DNA of 6,911 nt from NCBI GenBank assembly GCA_964634645.1, contig CAZWKI010000044.1:1-6911 (forward strand), written 5' to 3'. Origin of the DNA: CAZWKI01 sp964634645. Its GTDB lineage: Bacteria > Patescibacteriota > Patescibacteriia > UBA1558 > S5-K13. The translations under genes and the position numbers were made by a program. The notes under the pieces were generated by a model. It saw nothing but the letters and a program-made list of their open reading frames with translations. It ran no database searches and was not told where the DNA came from. This document shows, in pieces, positions 1 through 5,676 of the stretch; within the stretch, counting starts at the first letter, position 1, and each line of letters starts with the position of its first letter.

Positions 1-60
1 TATATATATTTAATTATTGCACTTAAAGTGTTGCCAAGCTATTGAGCCATTACGCCCTAT

Positions 61-89
61 TTGACAAAAATATTTATATATGATATAAA
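61..89 (+). promoter_or_regulatory. Sigma-70 type promoter of the 115-492 gene
   Basis: A perfect -35 box TTGACA (61-66) is followed, after a 17-bp spacer, by a -10 box TATAAA (84-89). Transcription should start near 95-97, only a few bases before the ribosome binding site, so the leader is very short. An in-frame TTG at 61 would lengthen the protein by 18 residues, but that TTG is the first half of the -35 box and cannot be the start codon. The spacing and match are near consensus for housekeeping sigma factors. No operator-like repeat overlaps it. Confidence 0.8.
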
Positions 90-100
90 ACTTATAATCC

Positions 101-108
101 AAAGGAGG
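101..108 (+). promoter_or_regulatory. Strong Shine-Dalgarno site deciding the start at 115
   Basis: AAAGGAGG at 101-108 is an ideal anti-16S match. It leaves 6 nt before ATG 115-117. It fixes the start codon at 115 and excludes the upstream TTG at 61. It is the only full SD sequence in the window; the minus-strand genes have none of comparable quality. Confidence 0.9.
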
Positions 109-114
109 ATTAAA

Positions 115-492
115 ATGAAAAAATCAAATATCTACTTTATTGTAGCTCTAATATTGTGTTGTCTCATAGCTCTCATCATGCTCGATGAAGGTAGACCAGA
201 AGCCATTATTTTCTTTGAAAATGGTGATTGGTTCATAATCACCGTTAAAAAGGAAAAAATCCTCTCAACGGAATCTCTGGAGCAAGAGTGGCTCATAAGG
301 GCCATGAACGGTCTTCTGGTAACTGATTTGCCGGGTGGAAACTTTCCGGTGATGAAGGAATCACTAAAAGACTTCCTCTCTCAATACAAAAGAGTCGCTT
401 TTCCAAAAGATATCGACCCCCTGTGCAAGAAAGGAATTCTTGAAGCAGCTGCCAGCGTAGAGGTCGCTGGTACAAAAATAGAATTCCAATAA
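115..492 (+). CDS. Membrane-anchored small protein of unknown function
   Basis: I do not recognise this 125-residue protein. Residues 5-23 (IYFIVALILCCLIALIML) form one hydrophobic segment after a Lys-rich start, so it is a signal anchor with the remaining ~100 residues probably outside the membrane. The two Cys at 15-16 do not make a convincing lipobox because the residues before them are bulky. The outer part looks like a small mixed alpha/beta domain, with a Gly-Gly at 74-75 and one further Cys near 104. The start at ATG 115 is set by the SD at 101-108. The gene stands alone with its own promoter and terminators and is convergent with the sigma-factor operon. Counted lines within it are 43-50% GC against about 17-30% in neighbours, which suggests a different origin or strong selection for expression. 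That it is a gene is near certain; its function is unknown. Confidence 0.85.
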   Translation: MKKSNIYFIVALILCCLIALIMLDEGRPEAIIFFENGDWFIITVKKEKILSTESLEQEWLIRAMNGLLVTDLPGGNFPVMKESLKDFLSQYKRVAFPKDIDPLCKKGILEAAASVEVAGTKIEFQ

Positions 493-500
493 ATTTTCAT

Positions 501-526
501 GGGGCTGGTTGCTTGCAACCAGCCCC
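501..526 (+). terminator. GC-rich hairpin after the 115-492 gene
   Basis: A perfect 11-bp stem (GGGGCTGGTTG at 501-511, its complement at 516-526) closes a 4-nt loop CTTG. It begins 8 nt after the stop codon. The downstream tract is AAAACTTTT rather than a clean run of T, so the hairpin could act as a first terminator or as a 3'-end stabiliser ahead of the better terminator at 549-579. Confidence 0.75.
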
Positions 527-548
527 AAAACTTTTAAAAAACAAATTT

Positions 549-579
549 AAAAACAGGCCTATACAGTCTGTCTTTTTTT
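549..579. terminator. Bidirectional intrinsic terminator between convergent units
   Basis: Stem ACAGGC (553-558) pairs with GTCTGT (566-571) including one G-U, with a 7-nt loop. On the plus strand it is followed by C and seven T (573-579). On the minus strand it is followed by five T (complement of the A run 549-553). It lies 28 nt beyond the stop of the sigma-factor gene and 57 nt beyond the stop of the plus-strand gene, so it can end both transcripts. Confidence 0.75.
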
Positions 580-606
580 AATTTAGTATATAAATTTATT
601 TACAAA

Positions 607-1173
607 TTAAGATTCATCTCTTTTTGAAAGCTCTTTGAGTTTTTCCATTGCACGATGAATCAAAACGCGTGTGTTTGCTTTTGATTCATTCATAACACGA
701 GAAATTTCATTTATAGACAAATCTTCAATATGCTTTAATATTAAAACTTCTTGCCATTTAGCGTTTATCTGACCCAATTTTCTAAGTGAAATTTCCAAAA
801 TTTGCCAATCAGAAATATTATCAATATTATCACTAAATTCTTCATCAGAAACTTGAATTTCTTCGTCTTTTTCATCAAAAAGTGGAATTGTGTTTTCTTT
901 TGGTTTTTTGTAAAAATCAGCAATAAGATTTCTTGCAACTTGATAAATAAATGCCTGAAAATTATTTACAGCGTTTTCATGCTTATTAATATATTCCCAA
1001 CACTTCAAAAACGCATCACTAGTCAAATCCTCTGCTTTTTCTTTTGTTGAAACCTTGAAATAAATATATCTATAAATTTGTTTATAATACAAATCATAAA
1101 GATCAGCATATGCTTCTTTCTGACCAGCTCTAATCCTATAGAGCGCTATTTTTTCACTCTTTAACTTATTCAT
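607..1173 (-). CDS. ECF-type RNA polymerase sigma factor (sigma-70 family)
   Basis: This 188-residue protein has the two-domain layout of extracytoplasmic-function sigma factors. Region 2 spans about residues 21-90, with the core-binding segment KAEDLTSDAFLKCWEYI (46-62) and FQAFIYQVARNLIADFY (72-88), which binds and melts the -10 element. An acidic linker rich in Asp and Glu (about 99-120) connects it to region 4 (about 127-181), whose helix-turn-helix, from INEISRV through the helix ending near residue 175, reads the -35 element. There is no region 1.1 or 3. It is the last gene of the minus-strand operon, 7 nt after the stop of the pseudoprotease gene, with no SD before its ATG. Family knowledge says such factors are usually held by an anti-sigma factor encoded next door; none with a recognisable anti-sigma domain is seen here. 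The family call is certain; the regulon is unknown. Confidence 0.95.
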   Translation of the reverse strand: MNKLKSEKIALYRIRAGQKEAYADLYDLYYKQIYRYIYFKVSTKEKAEDLTSDAFLKCWEYINKHENAVNNFQAFIYQVARNLIADFYKKPKENTIPLFDEKDEEIQVSDEEFSDNIDNISDWQILEISLRKLGQINAKWQEVLILKHIEDLSINEISRVMNESKANTRVLIHRAMEKLKELSKRDES

Positions 1174-1180
1174 AATTAAA

Positions 1181-2284
1181 TTATTGTAATTTGAGAATCT
1201 CTAATTTTGTATTTATTTTTGTCTCTTTTCCACTCCTTAATATTGTAAGTGTTATTTCTGTTCCCGGCTTATAATCTATTAATATTGTACTTAACGACTT
1301 TATTTCGTTTATTTGTTCATCATTAACGTGTGTTATTATATCGCCTTTCTTTATTAGGCTTGTACGTGGTGCTTCATATACAAAAGCGCCTATTTTGGGC
1401 AAATCTGAATTTAGAACAACTTCACTGAAATCTACATATGAAATATTCAAAGTCGGATAAACTATTGAAAGATTATTGTTGAAAAGTGTTTTTATAGAAT
1501 TTCTTATGTATTTACTAGGTATTATATAACTATTTCCATCAAAATTTGTTGAAAGACCAATAAGCTGAGATTCTTTATTTATTATAGGAAAATTCTGATC
1601 TAAATAATTTGTAAGCATTCCATACAAAACAATATCTTTGGGTTTGTGAACCAAATCTTGTTTGCTGTCGATAAATCTTGAATGTAAATTTCTTATTGAA
1701 TTGTATATTGCTTCATTTTGATAATTATATAAATTTGGACTAATTGCATAAACTTCATTTCCAACATAAATTTCGCTATGGTCTGCTATGGCGATTGGCT
1801 CTAAGTTGTTTTTATCTATTTTTATGTAAGAAATTTTTAGAACCGGATCTTTCACGATATTTTCAATGTTTATAATTTCACCTCTATTGCTTATGATGAC
1901 AAGATCTTTTGCCGTTAAAAGTGTTTCATTGTTTGTCATAAGCCAGCCATCACTAGTTATTACAACTGCATAACCAATAAAATTTTCATCAAAATAAACC
2001 TGGTCTAAAATATCAGATGATTTTGAGTTTTTCACTTTTGCCAAAAGCCAGACTTGATTATCAATACTATCTGATATAACTTCTTTTAATAAAATGGCCT
2101 TTGTTGTTTCTTTGTTTTTATTTATTTCGTCAATAAAATTGATTCTTTTTGTTGCAAGCAGTTCATCAACTTTTTTTACCAGTTTATTGAAATTAATATT
2201 GTAAATAAAATATGAAATCAAAGCGCTGATTAAAATAAACAGAATTAAAATGCTAAGATTTTTTATAATTGACTTTTTTTGCAT
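1181..2284 (-). CDS. HtrA/DegP-like membrane pseudoprotease with PDZ domain
   Basis: The 367-residue protein starts with one membrane anchor (about 9-28), then a short linker, a trypsin-like S1C domain (about 70-270) and a C-terminal PDZ domain (about 277-365). The fold is recognisable from GYAVVITSDGWLMTNN (104-119), DPVLKISYIKI (146-156), YVGNEVYAIS (173-182), LIGLSTNFDG (241-250) and IIPSKYI (254-260). In the PDZ domain, KKGDIITHVNDEQI (312-325) and PGTEITLTILRSGKE (340-354) match the usual pattern. All three catalytic positions are changed: His of TNNHV is Glu120, Asp of DLAVLKI is Lys150, and Ser of GNSGGP is Gln230. It should therefore be inactive as a protease and may bind peptides or sense envelope state. 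It sits between a polytopic membrane gene (4 nt) and the sigma gene (7 nt). The fold is clear; loss of catalysis is read from my alignment by eye. Confidence 0.88.
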   Translation of the reverse strand: MQKKSIIKNLSILILFILISALISYFIYNINFNKLVKKVDELLATKRINFIDEINKNKETTKAILLKEVISDSIDNQVWLLAKVKNSKSSDILDQVYFDENFIGYAVVITSDGWLMTNNETLLTAKDLVIISNRGEIINIENIVKDPVLKISYIKIDKNNLEPIAIADHSEIYVGNEVYAISPNLYNYQNEAIYNSIRNLHSRFIDSKQDLVHKPKDIVLYGMLTNYLDQNFPIINKESQLIGLSTNFDGNSYIIPSKYIRNSIKTLFNNNLSIVYPTLNISYVDFSEVVLNSDLPKIGAFVYEAPRTSLIKKGDIITHVNDEQINEIKSLSTILIDYKPGTEITLTILRSGKETKINTKLEILKLQ

Positions 2285-2288
2285 TTTG

Positions 2289-3035
2289 TTATCTTATAGT
2301 TAATATTGCTAAAATAAAAATAAAAACACCAAAAATAATCATTTTTAACTTTTTTTTCCAAAAAAATACATTATTTATCTTATCTATTACAGAATCCATT
2401 ATTAAATAATACCATATCCAAAGTATTAGAACCGATAAATAAAAACTGAACGACAAAAATATAGTCGCCAGATATAACTCTAACACAATAACAGATATAA
2501 TCAATATATAAACGAGCTCTTTTTTGACATTTATATTTGTCCAATAAAACCTCATAATCATAAAAAATATCACAAAAAACACCAAAACCAAAGAAAGAAT
2601 AAAAATATTTAATCTTAAAATAACCTGTGAATAAAAAAGAAAATAAAAAACAAACCAAAAACAAAATAAATCAAGATACGCAAAAAACTGATTTTTTATA
2701 TTTATATTTTCATAAACCCTCTTAAATATGCTGTCAAAAATAAAATAAAGAATAAAAACAATAAAAGCAACCATAAAATATTTAACAATAATGTTATTTA
2801 TTGTGCTAAAAACAAGCCAACAAGAAACAACAAAAACAAAAATCATCAGAAAGTATTGCAATAATTGTTTATTTGCTATAAATCTATTTTTTATTCTATA
2901 AAAATAAAAAACTAAAAGTAATATTGAAAAAACAAATCCATACCAAGTCAAACTTGGTATATAATTGATAAGAATCAGAACCCCTCCTAACAAAAAACTA
3001 ATTACAAAACCTAAAATTCTTTTGTAAATTATCAT
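2289..3035 (-). CDS. Phe-rich polytopic membrane protein, unknown function
   Basis: I do not recognise this 248-residue protein. It is almost entirely hydrophobic, with eight or nine likely membrane helices at about 7-25, 31-46, 59-78, 84-102, 119-136, 143-162, 174-194, 197-214 and 231-247, joined by short Lys/Asn/Arg loops. Phe makes up 39 of 248 residues, partly a consequence of the very low GC here (one 60-bp line has 10 G or C). No transport, enzyme or channel motif is evident. There is no conserved charged residue inside a helix that would suggest ion coupling. It starts 13 nt after the upstream single-pass protein gene and ends 4 nt before the pseudoprotease start, so it is translated from the same mRNA. 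It might be a membrane partner of the pseudoprotease or of the sigma factor, but that is inference from position alone. Confidence 0.85.
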   Translation of the reverse strand: MIIYKRILGFVISFLLGGVLILINYIPSLTWYGFVFSILLLVFYFYRIKNRFIANKQLLQYFLMIFVFVVSCWLVFSTINNIIVKYFMVAFIVFILYFIFDSIFKRVYENINIKNQFFAYLDLFCFWFVFYFLFYSQVILRLNIFILSLVLVFFVIFFMIMRFYWTNINVKKELVYILIISVIVLELYLATIFLSFSFYLSVLILWIWYYLIMDSVIDKINNVFFWKKKLKMIIFGVFIFILAILTIR

Positions 3036-3048
3036 ATATAAAAATAAA

Positions 3049-3543
3049 TTATTGCAAGGAATTGATGACCTTGTCTATGCCCTTTTTTATCCAATCATTT
3101 TGTGCTTCTATTAATTCAAGACTGTTTTTTGCAAGTAATTTATCGCTTTCATAAATTACAGTATCTAGGGCAACAACTAAATTAAGTTGTAAATTTTGAT
3201 ATTCTTGAGGTACAGATAAATTTACAATATTATTTTTCAAAACTTCATAATTTCCATTAAAATCCTCTAGACTCTTGTTTAAACCATCTCTATATTCTTT
3301 TGCGAGTTTGTCGTTGTCATAGTTTTTCGCTATTATAACTTTTTGATTATCTTTAGCTACTTCACTTACCTTATTGTTTATATTATTTTCATCATTTTTA
3401 TTCAAGCTACTTGAATAAAGAATAATTGTAAGAAGAAGAATGCTTAAAAAAATACAAACAATTATTACTTTTAATAAAATTGAAAATGCTTTTTGATTTT
3501 TTTCGTCTTTTGAAAATAATTCAAAAAATGATTTTGGGTTCAT
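3049..3543 (-). CDS. Single-pass membrane protein with helical outer domain
   Basis: Taken from the ATG at 3543 the protein has 164 residues: a 20-residue charged cytoplasmic tail (FFELFSKDEKNQ), one membrane helix (about 21-43) and an outer domain of about 115 residues that looks wholly helical. An ATG at 3564 would add seven residues (MCWGKNK), but the bases before it (CTCCTA) resemble an anti-SD, while GGGG lies about 12 nt before 3543, so I prefer the shorter form with limited confidence. The outer segment VPQEYQNLQLNLVVALD (111-127) resembles a pattern I recall from many unnamed CPR envelope proteins (VP...LHL.LV), without an assigned function. The short cytoplasmic tail could in principle contact the sigma factor encoded downstream, but it shows no known anti-sigma motif. 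It lies 55 nt after the three-helix protein gene. Confidence 0.82.
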   Translation of the reverse strand: MNPKSFFELFSKDEKNQKAFSILLKVIIVCIFLSILLLTIILYSSSLNKNDENNINNKVSEVAKDNQKVIIAKNYDNDKLAKEYRDGLNKSLEDFNGNYEVLKNNIVNLSVPQEYQNLQLNLVVALDTVIYESDKLLAKNSLELIEAQNDWIKKGIDKVINSLQ

Positions 3544-3580
3544 TTTATTTTTGCCCCAACACATTAGGAGATAAATTATT

Positions 3581-3600
3581 AATTATAAAAAATTATAATT
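3581..3600. repeat. Perfect AT inverted repeat at a gene boundary
   Basis: AATTATAA (3581-3588) and its complement TTATAATT (3593-3600) flank AAAA. The repeat overlaps the TAA stop of the three-helix protein gene and precedes the 3049-3543 gene. On the minus strand it also offers two TATAAT-like hexamers, so it might hold an internal -10 element. With only A-T pairs the hairpin would be weak. Confidence 0.4.
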
Positions 3601-3955
3601 ACATTATAGAAAATAACAATAAAACCGTAAAAAATAAAAACAAAGTAACCATTGTTATAAATAAAACCGAAATTCCTGTGGAATACATTTTTTTCTTAAA
3701 TACAAGATAGGTTGGCATACCCAATACAATAAAAAATGTCATTGTAATAAATATCGCTTCATAACAATAATTTAAAGCTAAGTATAAGGCGTTTTGTTCT
3801 ACTCCCGAATAGCCCATAAAAAGGGATTTGATGTTTAATAGAGTAAATGTTGCAAAAAGAATAAGTAAAGACTCAACAACACCTGCAAAAATTCCCCACT
3901 TGTAAACGAAAAAATGCGAATATTCTTTTGTAAAAAGTTTTTTTATAAATTTCAT
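3599..3955 (-). CDS. Small membrane protein with three helices
   Basis: This 118-residue protein has a basic N-terminus (MKFIKKLFTKEY) and hydrophobic segments at about 20-42, 56-86 (possibly one long or two short helices) and 93-116. A basic loop FKKKM (86-90) fits the positive-inside rule for a cytoplasmic face. The start KWGIFAGVVESLLIL (19-33) resembles unnamed CPR membrane proteins I have seen, but I cannot name a family. It is the first gene of the run leading to the sigma factor. The 47 nt before it are almost pure A and T with no clear -35 box, so it may be transcribed by read-through from the 104-residue protein gene (4003-4317) or from an AT-rich promoter I cannot resolve. Its function is unknown. 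Confidence 0.8.
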   Translation of the reverse strand: MKFIKKLFTKEYSHFFVYKWGIFAGVVESLLILFATFTLLNIKSLFMGYSGVEQNALYLALNYCYEAIFITMTFFIVLGMPTYLVFKKKMYSTGISVLFITMVTLFLFFTVLLLFSIM

Positions 3956-4002
3956 ATTTTAATATATTTGTAATTTAATTTATTTAAAATAAAAAATAAA
4001 AA

Positions 4003-4317
4003 CTAAAAATTTGACGAGTCTATTTCTTCCCAATCGTTATTTTCAAATTTAAACACCTTGAGAGAATAATTTTTTTCTGTGTCTGAATACTTATAGTCAA
4101 CAGAAATATTAGATCCAATTCTATTAGAATAATTTGTGTGCTTGTCCAAAATCAAATCTCTTGTAGAAAATATCAATTTTGTTTTGCCAAGCGGTCCATT
4201 AAACTCTATTATTTCTTTTTTGCCATGACCATCTTCGTCATTTTCTTCGTATTGATCTATAACTTCAAAATTATCCAACACATTGGCTTTTATGTCTTGC
4301 CATTTTTCTAAATTCAT
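4003..4317 (-). CDS. Small acidic soluble protein, likely conserved CPR family
   Basis: The 104-residue protein has no signal peptide or membrane helix. It opens with a helix (MNLEKWQDIKANVLDNFEV), then an acidic stretch (EENDEDG, 24-30), then a likely beta-rich body with EIIEFNGPLGKTKLIF (35-50), TNYSNRIGSNISVDYKYSD (61-79) and VFKFENNDWEEID (88-100). I recall close relatives of the FNGPLGK and NYSNRIGS segments in Parcubacteria genomes, annotated only as hypothetical. The Gly-Pro and Asn-Tyr-Ser segments may be the family signature. The start ATG overlaps a repeat half-site, and AACGGG directly before it is at best a poor SD. It has its own promoter (4474-4503) with a ~150-nt leader. No enzymatic motif is visible; a nucleic-acid or protein-binding role is only a guess. 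Confidence 0.85.
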   Translation of the reverse strand: MNLEKWQDIKANVLDNFEVIDQYEENDEDGHGKKEIIEFNGPLGKTKLIFSTRDLILDKHTNYSNRIGSNISVDYKYSDTEKNYSLKVFKFENNDWEEIDSSNF

Positions 4318-4328
4318 CCCGTTAGATA
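4312..4328 (-). repeat. Repeat copy A, half-site over a start codon
   Basis: On the minus strand this reads TATCTAACGGGATGAAT. The ATG inside it is the start codon of the 4003-4317 gene. It shares TATCTAA-[AT]-[CG]-G-style sequence with copies at 4401-4430 and 4451-4467. A protein bound here, or RNA pairing with another copy, would block translation initiation. Confidence 0.6.
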
Positions 4329-4400
4329 TTAATTTTAAATATACTTATCTAAAATTTATGAATTTTTTACGCTAAAATATAAATCTAAAATAATCGATTT

Positions 4401-4430
4401 ATATTAAACGGGATTCATCCTATTAGATAT
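4401..4430. repeat. Repeat copy B, near-palindromic full site
   Basis: This 30-bp element is an imperfect palindrome centred between 4415 and 4416: ten of fifteen position pairs are complementary and two more are G-T. One half reads on the minus strand TATCTAATAGGATGAAT, and the other half reads on the plus strand TTAAACGGGATTCAT. It looks like the complete form of which copies A and C are halves. Copies B and C face each other across about 20 bp and could form a 13-bp stem with one mismatch. Confidence 0.6.
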
Positions 4431-4450
4431 TTGAAAAAATATTGAATGAT

Positions 4451-4467
4451 TATCTAACAGGATTCAT
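4451..4467 (+). repeat. Repeat copy C, half-site at the transcription start
   Basis: TATCTAACAGGATTCAT on the plus strand is inverted relative to copy A. It begins about 7 bp downstream of the minus-strand -10 box (4474-4479), so it covers the expected transcription start of the 4003-4317 gene. That is a classic position for a repressor operator. A weaker relative, TATCTAAAATTTATGAAT, lies at 4346-4363. Confidence 0.55.
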
Positions 4468-4473
4468 AAACTC

Positions 4474-4503
4474 ATTATAACAAAAAAATTGACAATTAGC
4501 CAA
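4474..4503 (-). promoter_or_regulatory. Promoter of the 104-residue protein gene
   Basis: Reading the minus strand, TTGGCT (4498-4503) serves as -35 box, followed by an 18-bp spacer and a perfect TATAAT -10 box (4474-4479). The start point should fall near 4464-4468, inside repeat copy C, leaving a leader of roughly 150 nt before the ATG at 4317. The -35 is only a half match, so activity may depend on the -10 or on a regulator. Confidence 0.65.
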
Positions 4504-4533
4504 CCAGTTATAAAAATATAAATTTAAAATTAT

Positions 4534-5631
4534 TTAGAGTCCTTTTTTGGATAATTCATCTAATAATTTCTTTTGTTCGTGTGATAGGGAATTTGGAATA
4601 TCGAGCTCGACTTTTACAAAATGGTCTCCTCTGTTTCTACTATTTAGGTGATATACTCCTCTATTTTTCAATACAAAAATTTTACCACTTGGAGTCATCT
4701 GAGGAATTTTTAATTTTACAATTCCATCAACTGTATCAACGTTTATTTTATCTCCCAATATAAGCTGAGAATATTTTACTTTCTCTGTACTTGAAATATT
4801 ATAACCACTTCTTTCAAATTTATTGTTCTTTATTACATTAATTTTTATATACAAATCCCCTGGGGTTGAACCTTTTTGTCCTGGTTCTCCTTTTTTCTCT
4901 AAGCGAAGTGATTGGCCATTGTCAATGCCTGCTGGAATCTTTATTTTTATTTCTTCTGTCCCTGAATAATAACCCTTTCCACTACATTTTGAGCATATGT
5001 CTTTTATAATATTTCCAGTGCCATCACAATCTGGACATTGCGCAACTGATTGAAATGATCCAAAAAATGTATTTTGCTCTATATTTATTTGACCAGAACC
5101 ATGACACTTTTGACAAATTTCTGAACCTGTTCCACCAAAACCATCACATTTTTCACATTTTATATTTTTTCTTAAATTTATTGTCTTTTCAGTACCAAAA
5201 ATAGACTCTTCAAAAGATATTTCAATCCCAACTTCTACATCAGAGCCTCTTTTTGATTTTCTTCTGCCTTGTCTTCTACCTGAACCAAAAATATCACCAA
5301 AAATATCTCCCAAATCTCCAAAGTCAAAATTTACTCCCTGACCATTAAATCCACCAAAACCCTGTGAAAAATCTTGCCAGTTTCCACTGTATCCAGCTCC
5401 ACCAAAACCACTTCCAGGATTAAAACCAGCACTACCAAATTGGTCATACTGTTTTCTCTTTTCTTTGTTCCCAAGAATTTGATAGGCTTCGTTTATTTCT
5501 TTAAACCTTGTCTCATTTCCCTGTGATTTATCTGGGTGATACTCGTGTGCTAATTTTCTAAAAGCTTTTTTTATTTGTTCTTCAGAAGCGTTTTTATCTA
5601 CTCCAAGAGTTTTATAATAATCTTTGGACAT
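4534..5631 (-). CDS. dnaJ: Chaperone DnaJ (Hsp40, type I)
   Basis: The 365-residue protein is a complete class I J-protein, the co-chaperone that delivers unfolded clients to DnaK and stimulates its ATPase. The J domain is at 4-66 with the essential HPD at 32-34. A Gly/Phe-rich linker (66-118) contains DIFGDIFG (109-116). The zinc-binding domain has four CxxCxGxG-type repeats: Cys159/162, 173/176, 199/202 and 213/216, all intact. The C-terminal client-binding domains follow, with EIKIKIPAGIDNGQSLRL (227-244) and QKGSTPGDLYIKI (252-264). Length is normal for the family. It lies 45 nt after the DUF3467 gene and is the last gene of the chaperone cluster. There is no SD before the ATG (CGAGCCAACC), and a 20-bp near-palindrome sits 8 nt upstream. 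No clear terminator is visible after the stop. Confidence 0.98.
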   Translation of the reverse strand: MSKDYYKTLGVDKNASEEQIKKAFRKLAHEYHPDKSQGNETRFKEINEAYQILGNKEKRKQYDQFGSAGFNPGSGFGGAGYSGNWQDFSQGFGGFNGQGVNFDFGDLGDIFGDIFGSGRRQGRRKSKRGSDVEVGIEISFEESIFGTEKTINLRKNIKCEKCDGFGGTGSEICQKCHGSGQINIEQNTFFGSFQSVAQCPDCDGTGNIIKDICSKCSGKGYYSGTEEIKIKIPAGIDNGQSLRLEKKGEPGQKGSTPGDLYIKINVIKNNKFERSGYNISSTEKVKYSQLILGDKINVDTVDGIVKLKIPQMTPSGKIFVLKNRGVYHLNSRNRGDHFVKVELDIPNSLSHEQKKLLDELSKKGL

Positions 5632-5639
5632 GGTTGGCT

Positions 5640-5659
5640 CGTTAGCTACGTAGTTATCG
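5640..5659. repeat. 20-bp near-palindrome before dnaJ
   Basis: Sixteen of twenty bases are symmetric around CTACGTAG (5646-5653). It ends 8 nt before the dnaJ start. On the minus strand ACTACG also recurs at a 9-nt step. It could be an operator, an RNA structure limiting dnaJ translation, or a simple iterated spacer. Confidence 0.5.
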
Positions 5660-5676
5660 TAGTGAAATTTATTAAA

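Noticed and set aside
20..30. Short palindrome CACTTAAAGTG upstream of the first promoter
   Set aside because: Only 5 bp per arm with no T run or partner site, and 1-60 shows no tRNA-like or coding structure, so it may be chance.
61..114. N-terminal extension of the plus-strand gene from TTG at 61
   Set aside because: The TTG is part of the -35 box and the whole stretch is promoter plus SD. The ATG at 115 has an ideal SD.
802..1050. Plus-strand open frame opposite the sigma factor gene
   Set aside because: The antisense sequence is a Phe/Ile/Cys-rich shadow of the sigma-factor codons, with no SD and no domain.
2380..2664. Second minus-strand frame inside the polytopic membrane gene
   Set aside because: It overlaps a longer, coherent membrane protein that is tightly spaced with its neighbours; low-complexity AT sequence yields such frames.
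3480..3710. Plus-strand open frame across the boundary of two membrane genes
   Set aside because: Lys/Asn/Ile-rich translation of AT-rich antisense sequence, no SD, and it covers two better genes.
4312..4467. CRISPR array interpretation of the repeat copies
   Set aside because: Copies are few, in opposite orientations, diverged and unevenly spaced, with no cas genes.
4489..4522. Plus-strand promoter from TTGACA at 4489-4494
   Set aside because: The nearest TATAAA boxes leave 14 or 22 bp spacers and would drive only antisense dnaJ RNA. The minus-strand promoter in the same place has better geometry.
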